DNA from: Paraphaeosphaeria minitans
Taxonomy: Eukaryota > Ascomycota > Dothideomycetes > Pleosporales > Didymosphaeriaceae
Assembly (NCBI GenBank): GCA_015832175.1
Contig: WJXW01000018.1
Span: 372,001 to 436,000 of the forward strand
DNA: 64,000 bases
Direction of reading: 5' to 3'
Of the stretch, positions 22,703 through 35,050 are shown piece after piece (the stretch's first letter is position 1; every line of letters starts with the position of its first letter). The translations under genes and the position numbers were made by a program. The notes beneath the pieces are model-generated. The model worked only from the letters and a program-made list of their open reading frames with translations. It did no database searches and was not told the origin of the DNA.

Positions 22703-25091
22703 CTATATCATCCCAAGGTCGGACAAAGCTTGCTCGAAAGTATCCCACGTTGTCAGCGCACCCAGGGCTCGCTTCATGTGTGCGCTGATCAGCGTCATGC
22801 CGTATATGTAACTGGCGTTAACCCAGCCGAACCTGCCAATTGTTAGATATCAACGGGACAGAGAGATGATCATGACTTACCCTTCGCGGGGGACGCCCTT
22901 GAAGTCGCTGCCCTGGTTGCCGTATTCTGCCTCGACCTTGTGAGGATCGATTGGACGCGTGACGTCGTACTTCTCGACAACCACACCATTGAAATCGACG
23001 AAAGCTTTGGTGACCATGAAGATCCAGCGGTATGCCAACCGCTGTGCCTCGTCATTGTATCCGTAACGCTGCAGGCCGACCCAGGCCAGGATCTGTTGGG
23101 GCGCCCATCCAAAGGGGAAGTCCCACTGTCGGTTGGGCCGATCGAGGCCAACCTTGCCGCGAGATTTCTCAGTCCCGGACACAAGCCCTCCAAAGACCTC
23201 AAACTTTGGCAATGCTCGTGTGACGAGTACGTTGGCTTGTTGAGGGCTGGCGAGACCTGCCCACATGGGCCAGAAGGTCGTTGCACTTTCGTAGCCGGTT
23301 CGTTGCTCCAACACTGAGTGGTAGTCGAAGTACATGCCGGCCTCCTCGTCCCAAAGATACTTGTTGACGCGCATGCGACGGTCTCTGGCACGCCGCTCCC
23401 AGGCTGCCGATGTTTCCACATGGCCTTCGTGCATACCTTCACCGCAGAATTCCTTGGGAAGTGGTAGCTTGTCGCCGAAGATGTTACGGATCGAGCGACC
23501 GATATCCACCTCGTATTTGTAGAGGAGAGCGTTAATGTCGACCGTGCAAAGATCAGCCGCAACCCTTTCCAAACGATATGAGGTATCATGCCCGGACTCG
23601 CGCACTGCCCGATCGTGAAGGAAATAGTCGTCCAGCTCCGGCTCATTCACCTTTTGGTAGTTGTATGCTTCCACGAACTCCTTAAATGTCATGTTGTGTT
23701 TGTCCGCATAGGGCTGCAGGACATGCTCGAAATGGCTAGCCTCGGTTTCTGGAGGAACACCAATACCTCCCGGGCGGTAACGGGATAGGCCGGTCTTTTT
23801 GTCTAATCGGGGCTGGGCCATCCACACCGTGTAGTACTCCTTGATGGCCGCCAGTATGGCTTGGCGTAGGAACTCCTTCGCATCGTCCTCGTGCTTGATT
23901 CGCTCGTAGACTCGGAGAGCCATATCAGTAAGGAAGGGTGGCTGAGATCGGCAAAGGTAATAGGTGCGGTTGGCGTTGAGTATCTTGCCATAGTGCTTGA
24001 TGCAGAAACAGAAATGTGTGACCATGGCCTTCACAAGCTCAGGTCGGTTGTTCTCCAGCAGGCCGAGCGACTCCATGTAGCTATCCCAGCCGTAAAGCTC
24101 GTTGAATCTGCCTCCAGGGACCACAAAGGGAAGTCCACGTAGGTCCTTCTTCTTGGTCTCCGGGTCGATCCATTCCTCCATGGCAATTGCGAGCAGACCA
24201 GGCTTCTCATTGAGATCCCTCACGTACTCGTCGTTCCACGTCTCTGGAAGTTCCACAACGTCCAAGCGCATATCGGGATGCTCATCGCGGATGCGTCGGT
24301 AGTATTCCAGTTGCTCGGGAGCGCCGTGCGGGACGTAGATACGCGGACGCGGGTCGTCGGTCCAATCCTTGGGATCGCGCCCCACCTTCTCAATATTGGA
24401 GCCATCGATCCGCCGTGTCAGTCCATCCCAGAACGAGTGCTCTATCAGACGGGTGAGGCGGTTTACAGGGTTCTCGTTGAGGCGGGCTTCGTCGAGTACG
24501 ATGGTTTTGCGGCCATAGTCTTGAGCAAGGGTGAGTTCTTGCAAAAGGTTCGATAACATGTAGGTGCCCCGCACGTCGAATTTGTTATGGGCGTTGGACG
24601 CGAGCGTTCCGAGAGAAAGCACCTGTTTTGATTAGCTGGAGCATGGTGCCATTGGATGTGAGGATTACCTTGGGGCCTTTGTCGTCTATGGTGATTTGGT
24701 AGTTTCCATCGCTATCCTCACGGGCGAGGAGAGTTTTCAGGGTGGGTTCGACCTGTATGAGAAAGCGACGCGGCTGCGCTGACACTTCGTCTGCAGAACT
24801 GTCAGTGCCATCCATCGAGATTATAGCCTGGGCACGTACCGTGACTGATGCGCCGGCCTTTGAAGCTGTCGGCGACTGCTGCATTGCGACCCTCCGAGCC
24901 GTAGGTGTCTACAACCTACTTGCCGTCAGTCCTGACTGCAGTTATGGAAAGGGTGCATAATTACTCACTGCAGAATATGTGCGAGCTCGAGCATGTTTGC
25001 GGTCGTGAGACTCTCCGTAGTAGACTTTTGCGGTAGCATAAGGGTCTCGAGAAGTGGAAGAACGTCTGGACTTTGAAGATTGCGAGTTCAT
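22703..25091 (-). CDS. neutral trehalase (cytosolic, calcium/PKA-regulated)
   Basis: Hydrolyses cytosolic trehalose to glucose. Exons 24969-25091, 24840-24915, 24669-24790, 22881-24622 and 22703-22832 give 730 aa. GH37 signatures are present: [15 protein letters not shown] and [12 protein letters not shown]. Near the C-terminus [15 protein letters not shown] is rebuilt by splicing the last intron. The regulatory N-terminus shows two RRxS protein-kinase-A-type sites, RRSS (Ser11/12) and RRIS (Ser65), and an EF-hand-like calcium loop [12 protein letters not shown] (residues 92-103), as in yeast Nth1. Regulation by cAMP/PKA with 14-3-3 is therefore expected from the family. The leader, just upstream of the ATG, contains a CCCCT (stress-element-like) sequence and a CAA repeat further up (25274-25288 on +). 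No signal peptide, which fits the neutral rather than acid enzyme. Confidence 0.97.
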
Positions 25092-26124
25092 GCTACAGGG
25101 GACGCGGTTCGACTCAGTCGTGTAACTGCAACGGGAGTGGTGGTATTGATGTACTGTGTGTAGGAGGCTGGTGACGATATCAGCAACGGTTTATATGCGC
25201 GCAGACACGAAGGTTTGGGTGGGGGTGGGGCGATGCCTGGAATGTAAAATCGTGAACAATAGGGATCACATACAACAACAACAACAACGCAAGGCAACGG
25301 TCGAATCGCTAGGTAACAGTGAGGAGGGTGAAGGAGAGTGAGGGAGATAAATCCAGTGGTACACGGAGACAGAGATCAGCGCGGCGGGGTGCGGCGGTGG
25401 AGAGAGACAGGTTCGGCCGGGAAACCAAAGTGCAAGCGCGGGCCAGCGAAGGGCGGTCAAGGCTCAAGAGCGAGCTGTGGACCGTTTCGCATGCATTTGC
25501 GATGAATGGCCGCTGCTCGTCCTTGTCGAGAGTGGCCGTATGTACTGCCGCTCTCCGATGATGGTAGCAGGCGCCGATGCCGCCAATGTCGGAGCGTAGG
25601 TAATAAAATTGCGTCTTCATGCTACGTCATGAGGACCCTCTGTTTTGTTGGAGCCTCTTCGTGGAGCCGCAAATCCACCGAAAGCACGGGATGCGCTTCT
25701 CCCTGAGTGGCTAGATGTGCTTCATGTGCTTCTCCCTGAGTGGCTGGATGCGCTTCTGGCTAGGTGCACTTCTGCCTGAGTGGCTGGGTCGAGGCATCCC
25801 TGCCGGCGCACCTTCCTCGTTCGTCAGTCACCAAGTCCGCCCCCCTTCGAATGAACGATCATCCATCCCACGCATTCATCACTGCTCTGCTTCTTCAATG
25901 TGGTGGTCATGTGACCTGTCGCGCATTGCCATTCGCTATCATACCCTACATAGGAAACCGGAATGGCTAATTAGTACAGTCTTTGAATGAGGCTGCGTCG
26001 AGAGGCTGGAGAAACACGATGCCCGCATCGCTGTGGGAGGAAGTCGCGTTGGTCGAAGGTGGCACCGGGGCAACAAGGAAGTCGCGTCTGTCACCCTCTG
26101 GACGCTTGCAGGAAGTCGCGTCCG
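25092..26124. other. intergenic with short tandem repeats
   Basis: This is the promoter region of the trehalase gene followed by repeat-bearing DNA. From about 25690 to 25795 an imperfect 33-40-bp unit containing CTTCTCCCTGAGTGGCT is repeated three times. A second pair of 34-bp repeats starts at 26078. No additional gene is supported. Confidence 0.6.
25690..25795. repeat. imperfect 33-40-bp tandem repeat (three copies)
   Basis: Copies share a core CTTCTSCCTGAGTGGCT followed by AGATGTGCTT, GGATGCGCTT or GGGTCG. They are diverged and lie in noncoding DNA. Confidence 0.75.
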
Positions 26125-26145
26125 TCACCCTCTGGGCGCTTGCAC
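26078..26145. repeat. 34-bp direct repeat (two copies)
   Basis: The unit starts GGAAGTCGCGTCYGTCACCC and ends GCTTGCA. Copies lie at 26078-26111 and 26112-26145 with two mismatches. The second copy overlaps the stop codon of the 26125-26676 reading frame. Confidence 0.85.
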
Positions 26146-26676
26146 CGCCTTGTGCGTTCTCCTCGTCGACTTGATCTTATCCATCGTACTCCGTCGTCTC
26201 ATCTTCAGCCTCCTCCAGTTGCGTGTTGCTTGCTCTTTCTGCTCCCTCGCCGACTGCACGAAATGTTCCCTCGACACGGAGAGAGTGTCCGACGACGCTA
26301 AGAATGAACCCACGCTGACCACGTCGTCTGCCCGAGCCTCCTCACTTAGCTCCGATGCCACCTCACTCGCGTCAAGCGTCTCCACATCTCCTGTTCTGCC
26401 ATACATTTCTTCTGGCCCTCTTCGAACTTGCCGCGCAATCAGTCGATCCATCGGCGTGGACAGCGATGCGACATTGCCCGAGTACAACCCCAACGCATCC
26501 ATCGACGCCTGCCGCCGAACTTCCATGTTGATGTCTTGCGGCGACAATCCATCGAACGAGAACCCCAAGTGTTCGAGAGGTGTTTGATCGTCGTCGGCTT
26601 CGTCTTCCGGTCGTGACGTTTCTTGTCGGATTCGATTGATGGGAAAGTACGGTTGCTGCGTGATCCACGTTAGCAT
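26125..26676 (-). CDS. hypothetical protein (at least 183 aa), start uncertain
   Basis: From ATG 26676 (MLTWITQQPYFPINRIRQ) to the stop at 26125 the frame encodes 183 residues, acidic and Ser-rich in the middle and basic at the end (RRLKMRRRSTMDKIKSTRR). The frame stays open upstream for 49 further codons, to a TAG at 26824-26826 that looks like an intron acceptor preceded by CGCTAAC, with a GAG|GTAGGT donor at 26876. An upstream exon ending SKPSIHFDQHTDQRRE (26877 upward, open to 27194) would join in phase. So the gene may extend to about 27.2 kb, or the upstream exon may be leader. A TATATAAG at about 26989-26996 (minus) could instead mark a promoter. No domain is recognised. Confidence 0.5.
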   Translation of the reverse strand: MLTWITQQPYFPINRIRQETSRPEDEADDDQTPLEHLGFSFDGLSPQDINMEVRRQASMDALGLYSGNVASLSTPMDRLIARQVRRGPEEMYGRTGDVETLDASEVASELSEEARADDVVSVGSFLASSDTLSVSREHFVQSAREQKEQATRNWRRLKMRRRSTMDKIKSTRRTHKAVQAPRG

Positions 26677-26823
26677 CGTTACTATGACCGTGTTGGGAAA
26701 CCGACCTTTGGAAAAGCAGCCGTGTGGATCCGGAGGTTGTGAGCAGACAACCTGCTTCGTCGCATCGTGGCCATTTCGGGATGATGTTGCTCTCGTCTTG
26801 CCACGTCCATGATAAAGTACGAT

Positions 26824-26876
26824 CTAATCCCCGCCGTTAGCGAGCATCGCGATATATGGCTTTTGCGTCAACCTAC
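26824..26876 (-). other. probable intron upstream of the 26125-26676 gene
   Basis: It is 53 nt long with a GTAGGT donor, a GCTCGCTAAC branch-like sequence and a TAG acceptor, all in the spacing seen in confirmed introns of this window. Whether the flanking exon is coding or 5' UTR is open. Confidence 0.6.
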
Positions 26877-27194
26877 CTCTCGGCGTTGGTCGGTGTGTTG
26901 ATCGAAATGGATGGAAGGTTTCGACGTGTACAGCAGCTCTGGGTGTGCTTTTAGAATGCTTACTGACGGCCTTGCAGGACTGCTCTTATATACAGTGACG
27001 CACGCAATTACAGTTATACACAGAGCCGACCTCTTATATCCCTGTTTATCGATCTCCCCATGGCGCACTCTGTGCGCAACACGAATGCGAGAAGATCGAC
27101 CGCCAGTCTGCAATCCTTGTGCGGAGGACCCTTGCCACGCAGCGCCATAAGACGTGCATGATCGCGATAGGGACGATGCACCTTGGCCCTGCAT

Positions 27195-30100
27195 GCGTGC
27201 ACAGCGAAAGAGTGACAGCCCCGCATCTCATCTTATTAGAGATATGCTCAGGGCGCGCCACAAGGCCAGTGCACATCTGGGGCTGGCTGGCAAAAGCAAA
27301 ACCCACGAATCCGACGCCAGTCACGACGGGGAGCTCGGCCTCCCCAACCAGGAATCTGAAACGCACAGCTGTTCGACTTGCTGCGTTGTCACCATCTTAC
27401 TGCAGGACATTCACCCATAGTAACTCTGGCTGGTCACACATTGAACAGTTGTGCAGTCGACTTTGACATGCCACTGGTGAAGCAACCTCACTGAGAGTGT
27501 TTACTATACAAACGTCATTCTTGGCGATCTCAGCCATCAATGCATCCTTCGATCGTCTTTGGGACCGCAATGTAGAACAGCTAGCCAGATATCTCCGATT
27601 CTGGCCGACCACGCGCGCGCAACAAGGGTGCCCAAAATAACTAGGCTCCGCGATCAGCTTGAGCAACAGCGCACAATGCGGTCTGGCACCAAGGCATCAT
27701 GATCCACTACCCGCTCCGGTGACAGCTCTACCCGGCCCTAAAAGACCCGTTCAAGCTCAAAGTGAGGGTTTTAGCGTGGTCATCACACACGCTCCATCAA
27801 GGAACGAGCTGTCAGTGTTTTAGTGTATTGTTTCGGCAGCCAAGAATCCGTGATACCCCGTTCTTGCGCTCGTGGCGATGCACACGCCGAACAGCACGAT
27901 GATTTCTCTTTCCTGCTATCGAAGTGGTTTGACTTCCTTTTACGGCCGCCTGCAAAAGAAAAGATTCCGAATCTGAGCCGCACCCTTGGCTTTTCCGGTG
28001 TTGCGGCTCCTGCACGATTTGTGCCCAACAACCACTCTTTCGGGCCCGGGGTTGGTGATTGTGGCCGGCAGATGTGTGTGGCCGCCCAAACAAATGATGA
28101 GATCTATTCAGCTCCGAATCGTAGGATGCAGAGGCTGGCTTGTACTTCCAATTCTGATACTGACGCGCAATCAGACGCTGTCCAATACAGCCAATGCGTT
28201 GTTGACGAGCAGGGCTGCTCGTCGTTCGGCGACTACATACACGCACAGCTTCTGTTTCCGCCTGCAGCATACACAATCTTGATACACTACCCCTGGCTTT
28301 CAAAGAACAATGTAGTTGTCATGGACGACCGTATGACCCAGAGTGCCCGGCCTAGCCGTTTTGTGGCGCGAACTCCTCGTATTTTCAGCAGCCAGCTGTC
28401 AGAATGACGCCCGAGACATACCCCAGCATACATCTCCCGCGTCTCATTCGCCGAGTAATCTACACGCTATCCATATTGACTGATTTCAGGTACTCCCGTC
28501 TTCTTGCATTCGTTTTCCGCTCAGATCCCCTACCACGTGGGCATAGAGATAATACATTAAGAATGATTCTCTAATACCATGACCGTGGTACGGTGACCTA
28601 CAACCACGCCGCAAAAGATCTCCCGTACGCGGGCGCACGGCAGCGGCGCAGCGATGAGATCTTGTCGCCTTCAGGCCGATTTAGATACTAATCTTACCGA
28701 TGATGCCATTGCCGTGTCGAAGCTTTCCCAAGAATGTACAGAAGCGGAATCTCATGACAGGCTGGGGTAGGGGCGGTTTTCAAATCAGCAGATTCCTGTT
28801 ACGTGACCTCTACGTCCTTTGAAGCGCCGGCTTGAGGAGTGCGGTGGTGGGAGGCGTGCGTAGGGGTTGTTTGCATCTAGACTGTCGTCAGCACGACCTG
28901 CCTCATCTTGTCGCAGGTCTTTTGAAGGACGGGCTGCTTACCCGTCAGTGTACACCGTGCCATTACGCGTTACTTCTTATGAAATCAGCTGCTGCATGTC
29001 CAGCCAGGCATGATTCGCAGCAGTCGGAAGAAATCACGCTGCAGGTCGATGATATCGGCTTCCGGCAGCGGTTGTCATCGCAGCTCCCTGTCAGTCATCA
29101 CGATTGCTCCTTCACGAAAAAATGGGCTTCTCATTATCTCACAGTCCATTCGCTGCCCTTTATCACAGATCCCTATCTAACTTCCAGCGCATGCTGCATA
29201 TTGCCTCCTACACGCTTCTTCGGTTCTAGAGCTTCATGGCCATCCTCGCATCAAAGTGCTTGGCTTACTCCAGATGGACATCAGCACACGCGTCCTTTCA
29301 ACGTGAATGTGCACCAGAATAGCTGCGACTTGACTGTAAGAGCTGGCTTAGAGTTCCCGTTCGTTGAATGAATTCAATACAGCGTGCTGCTCACGCAGGC
29401 AATGTGTGCCAACGCGCGTATACCTCGTTCATGTGTTTGAAAGCCAGCCATCACACCTGCTATGCGTGCCGATATCAACATTTGTCACGCTCGAAGCTAA
29501 GTCTCGCTATCGACCGACGATGTGGAGCAGAACCCAAGGCACCGGTTTAGACAGGCGCGACAGCGCAACAACTCAACGGTCATTCAACGTTCTCAAGCAC
29601 GCAATCTCCAAGAAAACGAATTGTCCAACCATCTCAGCACACTCGGTCTCGAAATGAACGTGACATCGGGTTCGTGCTAGCGATTGAGCGACTCCACCAA
29701 CGTACCGCTCCACGACGAATCTCACGACTATACTGCGGATACTCTTATGTACTGCGCTCGAATTTGTGATGAGATTATTTGATTTTAAGAGCCAGTAGCC
29801 GTACACCGTATCGATTGTTCCCTGGGGGCGAAACTCCAGAGCGTACCAGGGCATCGAGAGTAGTTTTACCCACAGCAGATAAGACCCGTACCATGAGGTC
29901 CTCGTTGGGCCGTCTAGGTACCTGCAAGGATACAGCTAACATATTACGGAGAGAGTGACGAAGTAGCTCGTTGGCTTCTCAACAAGCCGTTTGAACGCAC
30001 TGCAATTAATTCTCCCTCCGGCCTCGGAGCGCACCTGCTTCGCACGTCTCTGCTTTAATTATTCTTGCACACGTACATCCTATCGACTCATCAATCAATC

Positions 30101-30317
30101 ACCAGTCCTGATATTTTCAACGATAGGAGGCCATTGGTTCCTTCAAGAAATGGAGAGCATTTTTGCAACCGCTTAGGCAGCCTACAGCGGAGAAACAGGC
30201 CCTCAAGACAGACAAAATGAAGATCAGAGCTTCAGGCAATGCTCCCAATGATATCAAACCACTTCCGAGTGAAAACCCCATGAGCGAAGGCACTCAGAGA
30301 GCAAAAAGGGTTGGTTC
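27195..30317. other. gene-poor stretch
   Basis: There are overlapping frames on both strands at 27.8-28.4 kb (194 aa +, 163 aa -), but neither shows domains, codon bias or plausible introns. Local base composition is close to 50% G+C. No transposon, rRNA or tRNA is recognised. Confidence 0.5.
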
Positions 30318-31118
30318 ATGGCTTTATCGTGTTCACGTGTGTTCCGCATCCACTTGACTGACTGTATGCTAGTTGGAGAAAGAATCACCCTTCCGCTCCA
30401 GTACAGACAGTGGGAAAGGAATGTCATCTCGCAAGCCATCAAGCGAATCTCCTCAACCGACCACCGGTTCCAAAGTGGATATATCCTTGCCTTACACAAG
30501 CAAAAGCGCCAAAATTTACACCACCACGCCTTAACTCACGCTGACTTTGTGTCCACACCAGGCAAGCATCCTGCCCCCGTCCGCTCTCGTGCCGACTCCC
30601 ACGCCGTCGCGCCCATCACTCGCTTCCGCCCTCAAGCCCCCTCCGCCCCCGTCCGCCCCTCGCACGCCTGGCGCACCACCGCCGCCCGCTTCAACGCCAT
30701 CTTCGACGCCATCCCATCCAACGCCGCGAGCGCTCGCCGCGAGAATCCAAAGCGGTACATACAACGCAGACACCGGGCGCCTGTCGAGCTGGGGCTCATC
30801 GAGCGGGAGCTCGTAGCGGCGCCGGACACGCCTCAGGGTGCGAGGATCATGGAGAAGCTGGACTGGCTGGAGGAGAAGATGGAGCGGGCGCGGTGGGAGG
30901 CGGGGCAGAGGGGGACGGAGGGGGATGAGGGCGTGGGGGACGTCTCGGCGAGGAAGGTGGGCGTGGAGAGGGTGATGGCTGGGCCGCATTGCGTGAACGA
31001 TGCGAGGGTGAAATTGCCGCCGGTTTGTGGGAAGCGGGGTGGGAAGGGGGGCGTGGTTGTTTATGAACCGGCGGTCAACAGGGGGAGGAGGGGTGGGAAG
31101 GGGAGGGCGGTGGAATAG
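30318..31118 (+). CDS. hypothetical protein, two competing frames, structure unresolved
   Basis: The frame ending at 31118 is strongly coding-like from about 30590 onward, with C/G-rich third positions. It contains ELGLIERELVAAPDTPQGA followed by IMEKLDWLEEKMERARWEAG, a probable amphipathic helix, then a Gly/Lys/Arg-rich tail. Its 5' part (30318-30560) looks less coding. A second frame starts MSSRKPSSESPQPTTGSK at 30421 and, after a possible intron ending CACACCAG (30561), continues Pro-rich through LAARIQSGTYNADTGRLSS to a stop at 30814-30816. Either the first frame is the gene with an unknown 5' exon, or the two frames belong together and are separated by an indel near 30.78-30.81 kb. No family is recognised. 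Confidence 0.4.
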   Translation: MALSCSRVFRIHLTDCMLVGERITLPLQYRQWERNVISQAIKRISSTDHRFQSGYILALHKQKRQNLHHHALTHADFVSTPGKHPAPVRSRADSHAVAPITRFRPQAPSAPVRPSHAWRTTAARFNAIFDAIPSNAASARRENPKRYIQRRHRAPVELGLIERELVAAPDTPQGARIMEKLDWLEEKMERARWEAGQRGTEGDEGVGDVSARKVGVERVMAGPHCVNDARVKLPPVCGKRGGKGGVVVYEPAVNRGRRGGKGRAVE

Positions 31119-34100
31119 ATGGGTCGTGTGCATGCGTTTTGTGGTTGTTGATGATGGGTTGAAGGTTGGCAATATGGGGCCAATGGGTGTACTAGGGTGT
31201 CGACAGCAGCAACCAAGTCGTGGCGTACATGGCTCTTACGTGTTTGTTTGAAATCCTCGGATTTTCCGAAAATAGCAGAACTGTCGATTCTGCATCCTAT
31301 TGCCACGGCGCCGTCTGCGCTATCTTCCATCACGCTTCTACGGTCAGCGTGGTCAAAATTGCATTTAGCCAGAGACCGTTTTGTACATGGTCACAAGCTC
31401 CGAGACCCCATTCCAAAGGTACGGCGTCGTGCCTGATATAAGAACTACGCCCTGCTTCCACGGCAACCAAACGGCGTCGCGATGGTGTCTTCCCGATGCC
31501 CTTCCGTGGACCCGCCATGCCCACGTGCCGATCGCTCAACCACGTGACAGCTCACACCAAGATCTTACCTGGAGAACGCCACACATCCAGAGTTCAAACC
31601 AGGAGCGTGATCTTCCATACCTCATTGACACGACGACCCAACGCGAACAGGCGCAAACGCCATTCCGTCTGAACCCCACCACACGATCCATGCTAGGTAC
31701 CTACCTACCTACTCTTCCCCCTCACCACAGCGACCTCGCACGAGGCAACGCCAGCTTTCCCAAGCGCAGCTTTGCTCGCGGATTACCCGCGCGGCGGCAC
31801 AGCGAGGGCGTGCCTCCCTACTTACCTACAGGTAGGCTTTTGCGTCATCGCACACCCGTGGCATCTTGGTTCGCTGGCGCGGTGCAAGATGCCGCTCTCG
31901 AATAGGACGCCAGTCTGGTACCGTAGCGCGGGAAGCTGGCGTCGGTCATGTTTCGCTAAGAGCTGCAACTTGGGAGGTGGAATCTCGGAGGGGTTGGGAT
32001 GTATGCAACTGGCGAGGCGTACGGGAGGCGTGGAGGGAGGTGGGGAGTACGTGGGTGGTTAGATTGGACTGTTTTCGTTTCTTGTTGTGCGTTTGTGGTG
32101 AGAGGGGTGTGAGGTGAGGCGAGCGATAGGATGCGTAGTGTTCGTACGTGTGGGATCTGTGGTGGGAGACGTATTAGCAGCTCTGCTTTTTTGGGGGGGA
32201 GGGGGTGGGGGGAAGGAATCATCGCTGAGAGGAGAGGAAGTATTTCGTGGGGGAATTTAATTTGTGGTTTGACAGGGTCTGGATGTATGGTGCCAGTGTT
32301 GTGTGGTGGAAGGTGTGATAAGCCAGTGGGAAGGTGGCTGTCAAAGGCAGCGCAATATGATCAGCGCATACCCGATATAGCTGAATTATGGTTGTCTGAA
32401 AGTGCGTTATGCTTCTTCACTGTGGCTTTGGCGGGTGGTCGGTTGTTTTTGTTGCGAATGTTTTCTCCTGATGGTGGAATAACTCGGTGATTGGAGACTA
32501 CGGGTGAGTTCTGGTGGTGTGCCTACTGCTGTTGTGCCATTATATCCATCGCTGATTTGGCGTGGGATCAGAAGAGCCGAGTGGAAGAGTCGTTGTCATC
32601 GTGATGCGCCCATGTCGTGTCTGTCCATCTACAGCGTAACGCATCTCCGCGGCCCAAACGCGTATGGCCTTCCGTCTCACATCTTCGGTTCTCCTCGTAC
32701 TCGGGGTGCCCCACTGACATTCGATCCTGTTGTTTGTCGTATTCGTGTGATCGGCATCAAGCTGCTCTTTATCCCCTCCATCCCTCTCCTATCGCGCCTC
32801 CCTTTTGCTTCCCCTCCTCACCCCTCCAGCAAGCACCGCCGACCGAGAAGCCAAGAACCTCAAGACCACGCAAATCAGCAGCCACGGGGGCTACTTACCT
32901 TTATAGCTACCGCCCTTCCCCCTGCTTCCCTGAACGGAGGCGGAGCGAGCTAGAAATCCCTAGCGAATGCACGACACGAGTGCCTTTCCGGGCCGTGCAG
33001 TCGCCAGCCGGACTCGTGGGAAATTCTTCCCACGTGCGAAGTGCGAATTACGAATGCAGAGATTATGCTTCGCGGGCATGCAGCCAGAGAACCGGACATC
33101 ACGTCTCTCTCGAAGAGGCACCGTTTCTCGCGCAACGAGCGGGCCAGGGCTATCTGCATGTATGGGAATTGCGCAGTTGCCAGATTCAGAGATTGGTGGC
33201 ACGTAAAAGGAAGGAAGGGAGGATGGAAGAGGGACCAAGTGTTTGGTAGCAAGCGGCGTTCGTGGCGGGCTACTACCTACCTACAACTTTTAGGAACCCC
33301 CAACCCCCCGGCCCCTGGTGATGGATTGGAATTCACACTCCACATGATGACAGTCTGGAAGGACCCGCCGTGACGGGTGCATGCGGTAGGTAGGAGGATC
33401 GCTGCCGGGCGGAATGGTCCGGGAAGATGTCGCTGGGCTGCAGTGGGTACCATGGCAATCGGACGGAATGATTATGTGCATATTGACTTCCCCGGCTTTG
33501 GGAGACGCTGACGGCGCCGGTGATGACTTCACTGTGACTGCGGAATAAGATGCGCGCGGATGTGACGCTGCAGTGTGTACTGCGCGTTGTCGCGTGCGGT
33601 GGGGAGCGGAGTGTCGAACAGTAGGTAGGTAGGTACATTTTTTTCAGCGCGAGCAAAGATTTTAGTCGAGAGGCTTGCTCTAGGTACGATGCGAATCGTG
33701 AGGCTGAAAATTGCGAAAGGTTTGTGTCTGTGCGCGTATCTAAGATCGAGGAGAGGCATCCAACGCGACTCGTTTTGGGGCCCGAAAGCCCAGTCTACGA
33801 TTTGGATCCTTAAGGAGCCGAACTAGATGATCTCCCGCAGTCGCTACGGCGCATGTGGGGACCTTGCGATGTGCTCCGCCGGAATCTCAGGATCATCTTG
33901 GTATCGTGCGATGGGCTTTTGAAATATTTTCTGGTGCTAATGGAGATTTACATTGAGATGTGGTAGGTACCTATCGTTCTGACTGCAAGGTGGGCAACTA
34001 CCGATAGATTAGAATGGTTTAGTAATGACTAATACATACACCAGGCGACAGCGACGTGGTTTTGGCTCCGTCTGAAGATCACAACTGCCTCATGTTATCA

Positions 34101-34631
34101 GGTTTGAGTGAAGGAAGCAGGAAGGTCGGTTCACCTGACGGCAACCGTTAGGTATCAGGCCTGCACATCACGCAGTCGAGACTTGGTGAAGACCTCATCG
34201 TGCATAGGAGAAGACTTGCCACGGCGAGCTTCTGCCACCGGAAGAATCGTCTGGATGGCAACGTTGCGATGTCTCGGACTGAGACCACGGTTCAGACTCA
34301 AGTCACGTGGCTCTGTCGGGGGTTGGGGCTAGTTCTAAGCGCACACCGACGCCACCAACGCCGCGAGGCTGAAACGGTTTGTTCTGTGAGATGCAGGGGT
34401 GGAAGGGACACTCGGGGTTGCCTCAGATGGACTCAGCACGGCGGTCTTTGACAGCGGCCACTAGGTATGTATGCAAGGCCAAGGACACGGAGAATGTCAA
34501 ACGTAGTGCTGAGGTACGCGCGAGACATGCAGCTTACTCGTGCCGTGACGATAGGGCGACGTCATGCATTGGCGAGCAACTGATGAAGCAAGAGATATTG
34601 GCATGAGGTGAGGTTGCAGGTGCATTAGCGA

Positions 34632-34681
34632 GAGGGTGTGGGTGCTGGTGGGTGCTGGTGGATGCTGGTAGGTGCTGGACC
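34632..34681. repeat. GGTGCTGGTG-type minisatellite
   Basis: Four to five copies of a 10-bp GGTGCTGGTG(G/A) unit lie in noncoding DNA. Confidence 0.85.
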
Positions 34682-35014
34682 AGCTTCGAGAATAGCACGC
34701 ATCAGAGCAAAAGAAGCAGGCGATCTTTGGGGATGGGCCAGATCTTGGGAGGTGAACAGTCGAGCAGGATGAAGAGAGTGCTGACGTGAGATGGGTCCCG
34801 CAAGCGCTCGTTTACACATGTCGGGCCGCTGGAGCCACGGCTCAAGATGCCAAGCTACTCGAGTACCTAGCAAAGTGAGGGGGGAGTCGATTGCCTCGAG
34901 TCGCGCAACGTTGCGGCAACGAAGCTCTTCGACAAGGTGGAGATGCGAGTCCGAGATGGATGCCCAAAGTGGCCTAGCGAGCGACTGGAGGCCGAAAAGC
35001 TTGTTGGCAGGGCT

Positions 35015-35050
35015 GCGTGTAGCGTGTAGCGTGTAGCGTGTAGCGTGTAG
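35015..35050. repeat. GCGTGTA short tandem repeat
   Basis: About four copies of a 9-bp unit containing GCGTGTA are arranged head to tail, followed by diverged CCTGCAGCCTGGAGCCTG. Confidence 0.85.

Noticed and set aside
27812..28407. Overlapping frames of 194 aa (+) and 163 aa (-)
   Set aside because: Opposite-strand overlap, no codon bias, no introns, no recognisable motif on either strand.
32504..33252. Frames of 149-210 aa on the plus strand
   Set aside because: Compositionally Ser/Pro/Arg-rich text without consistent third-position bias; other frames of similar length overlap.
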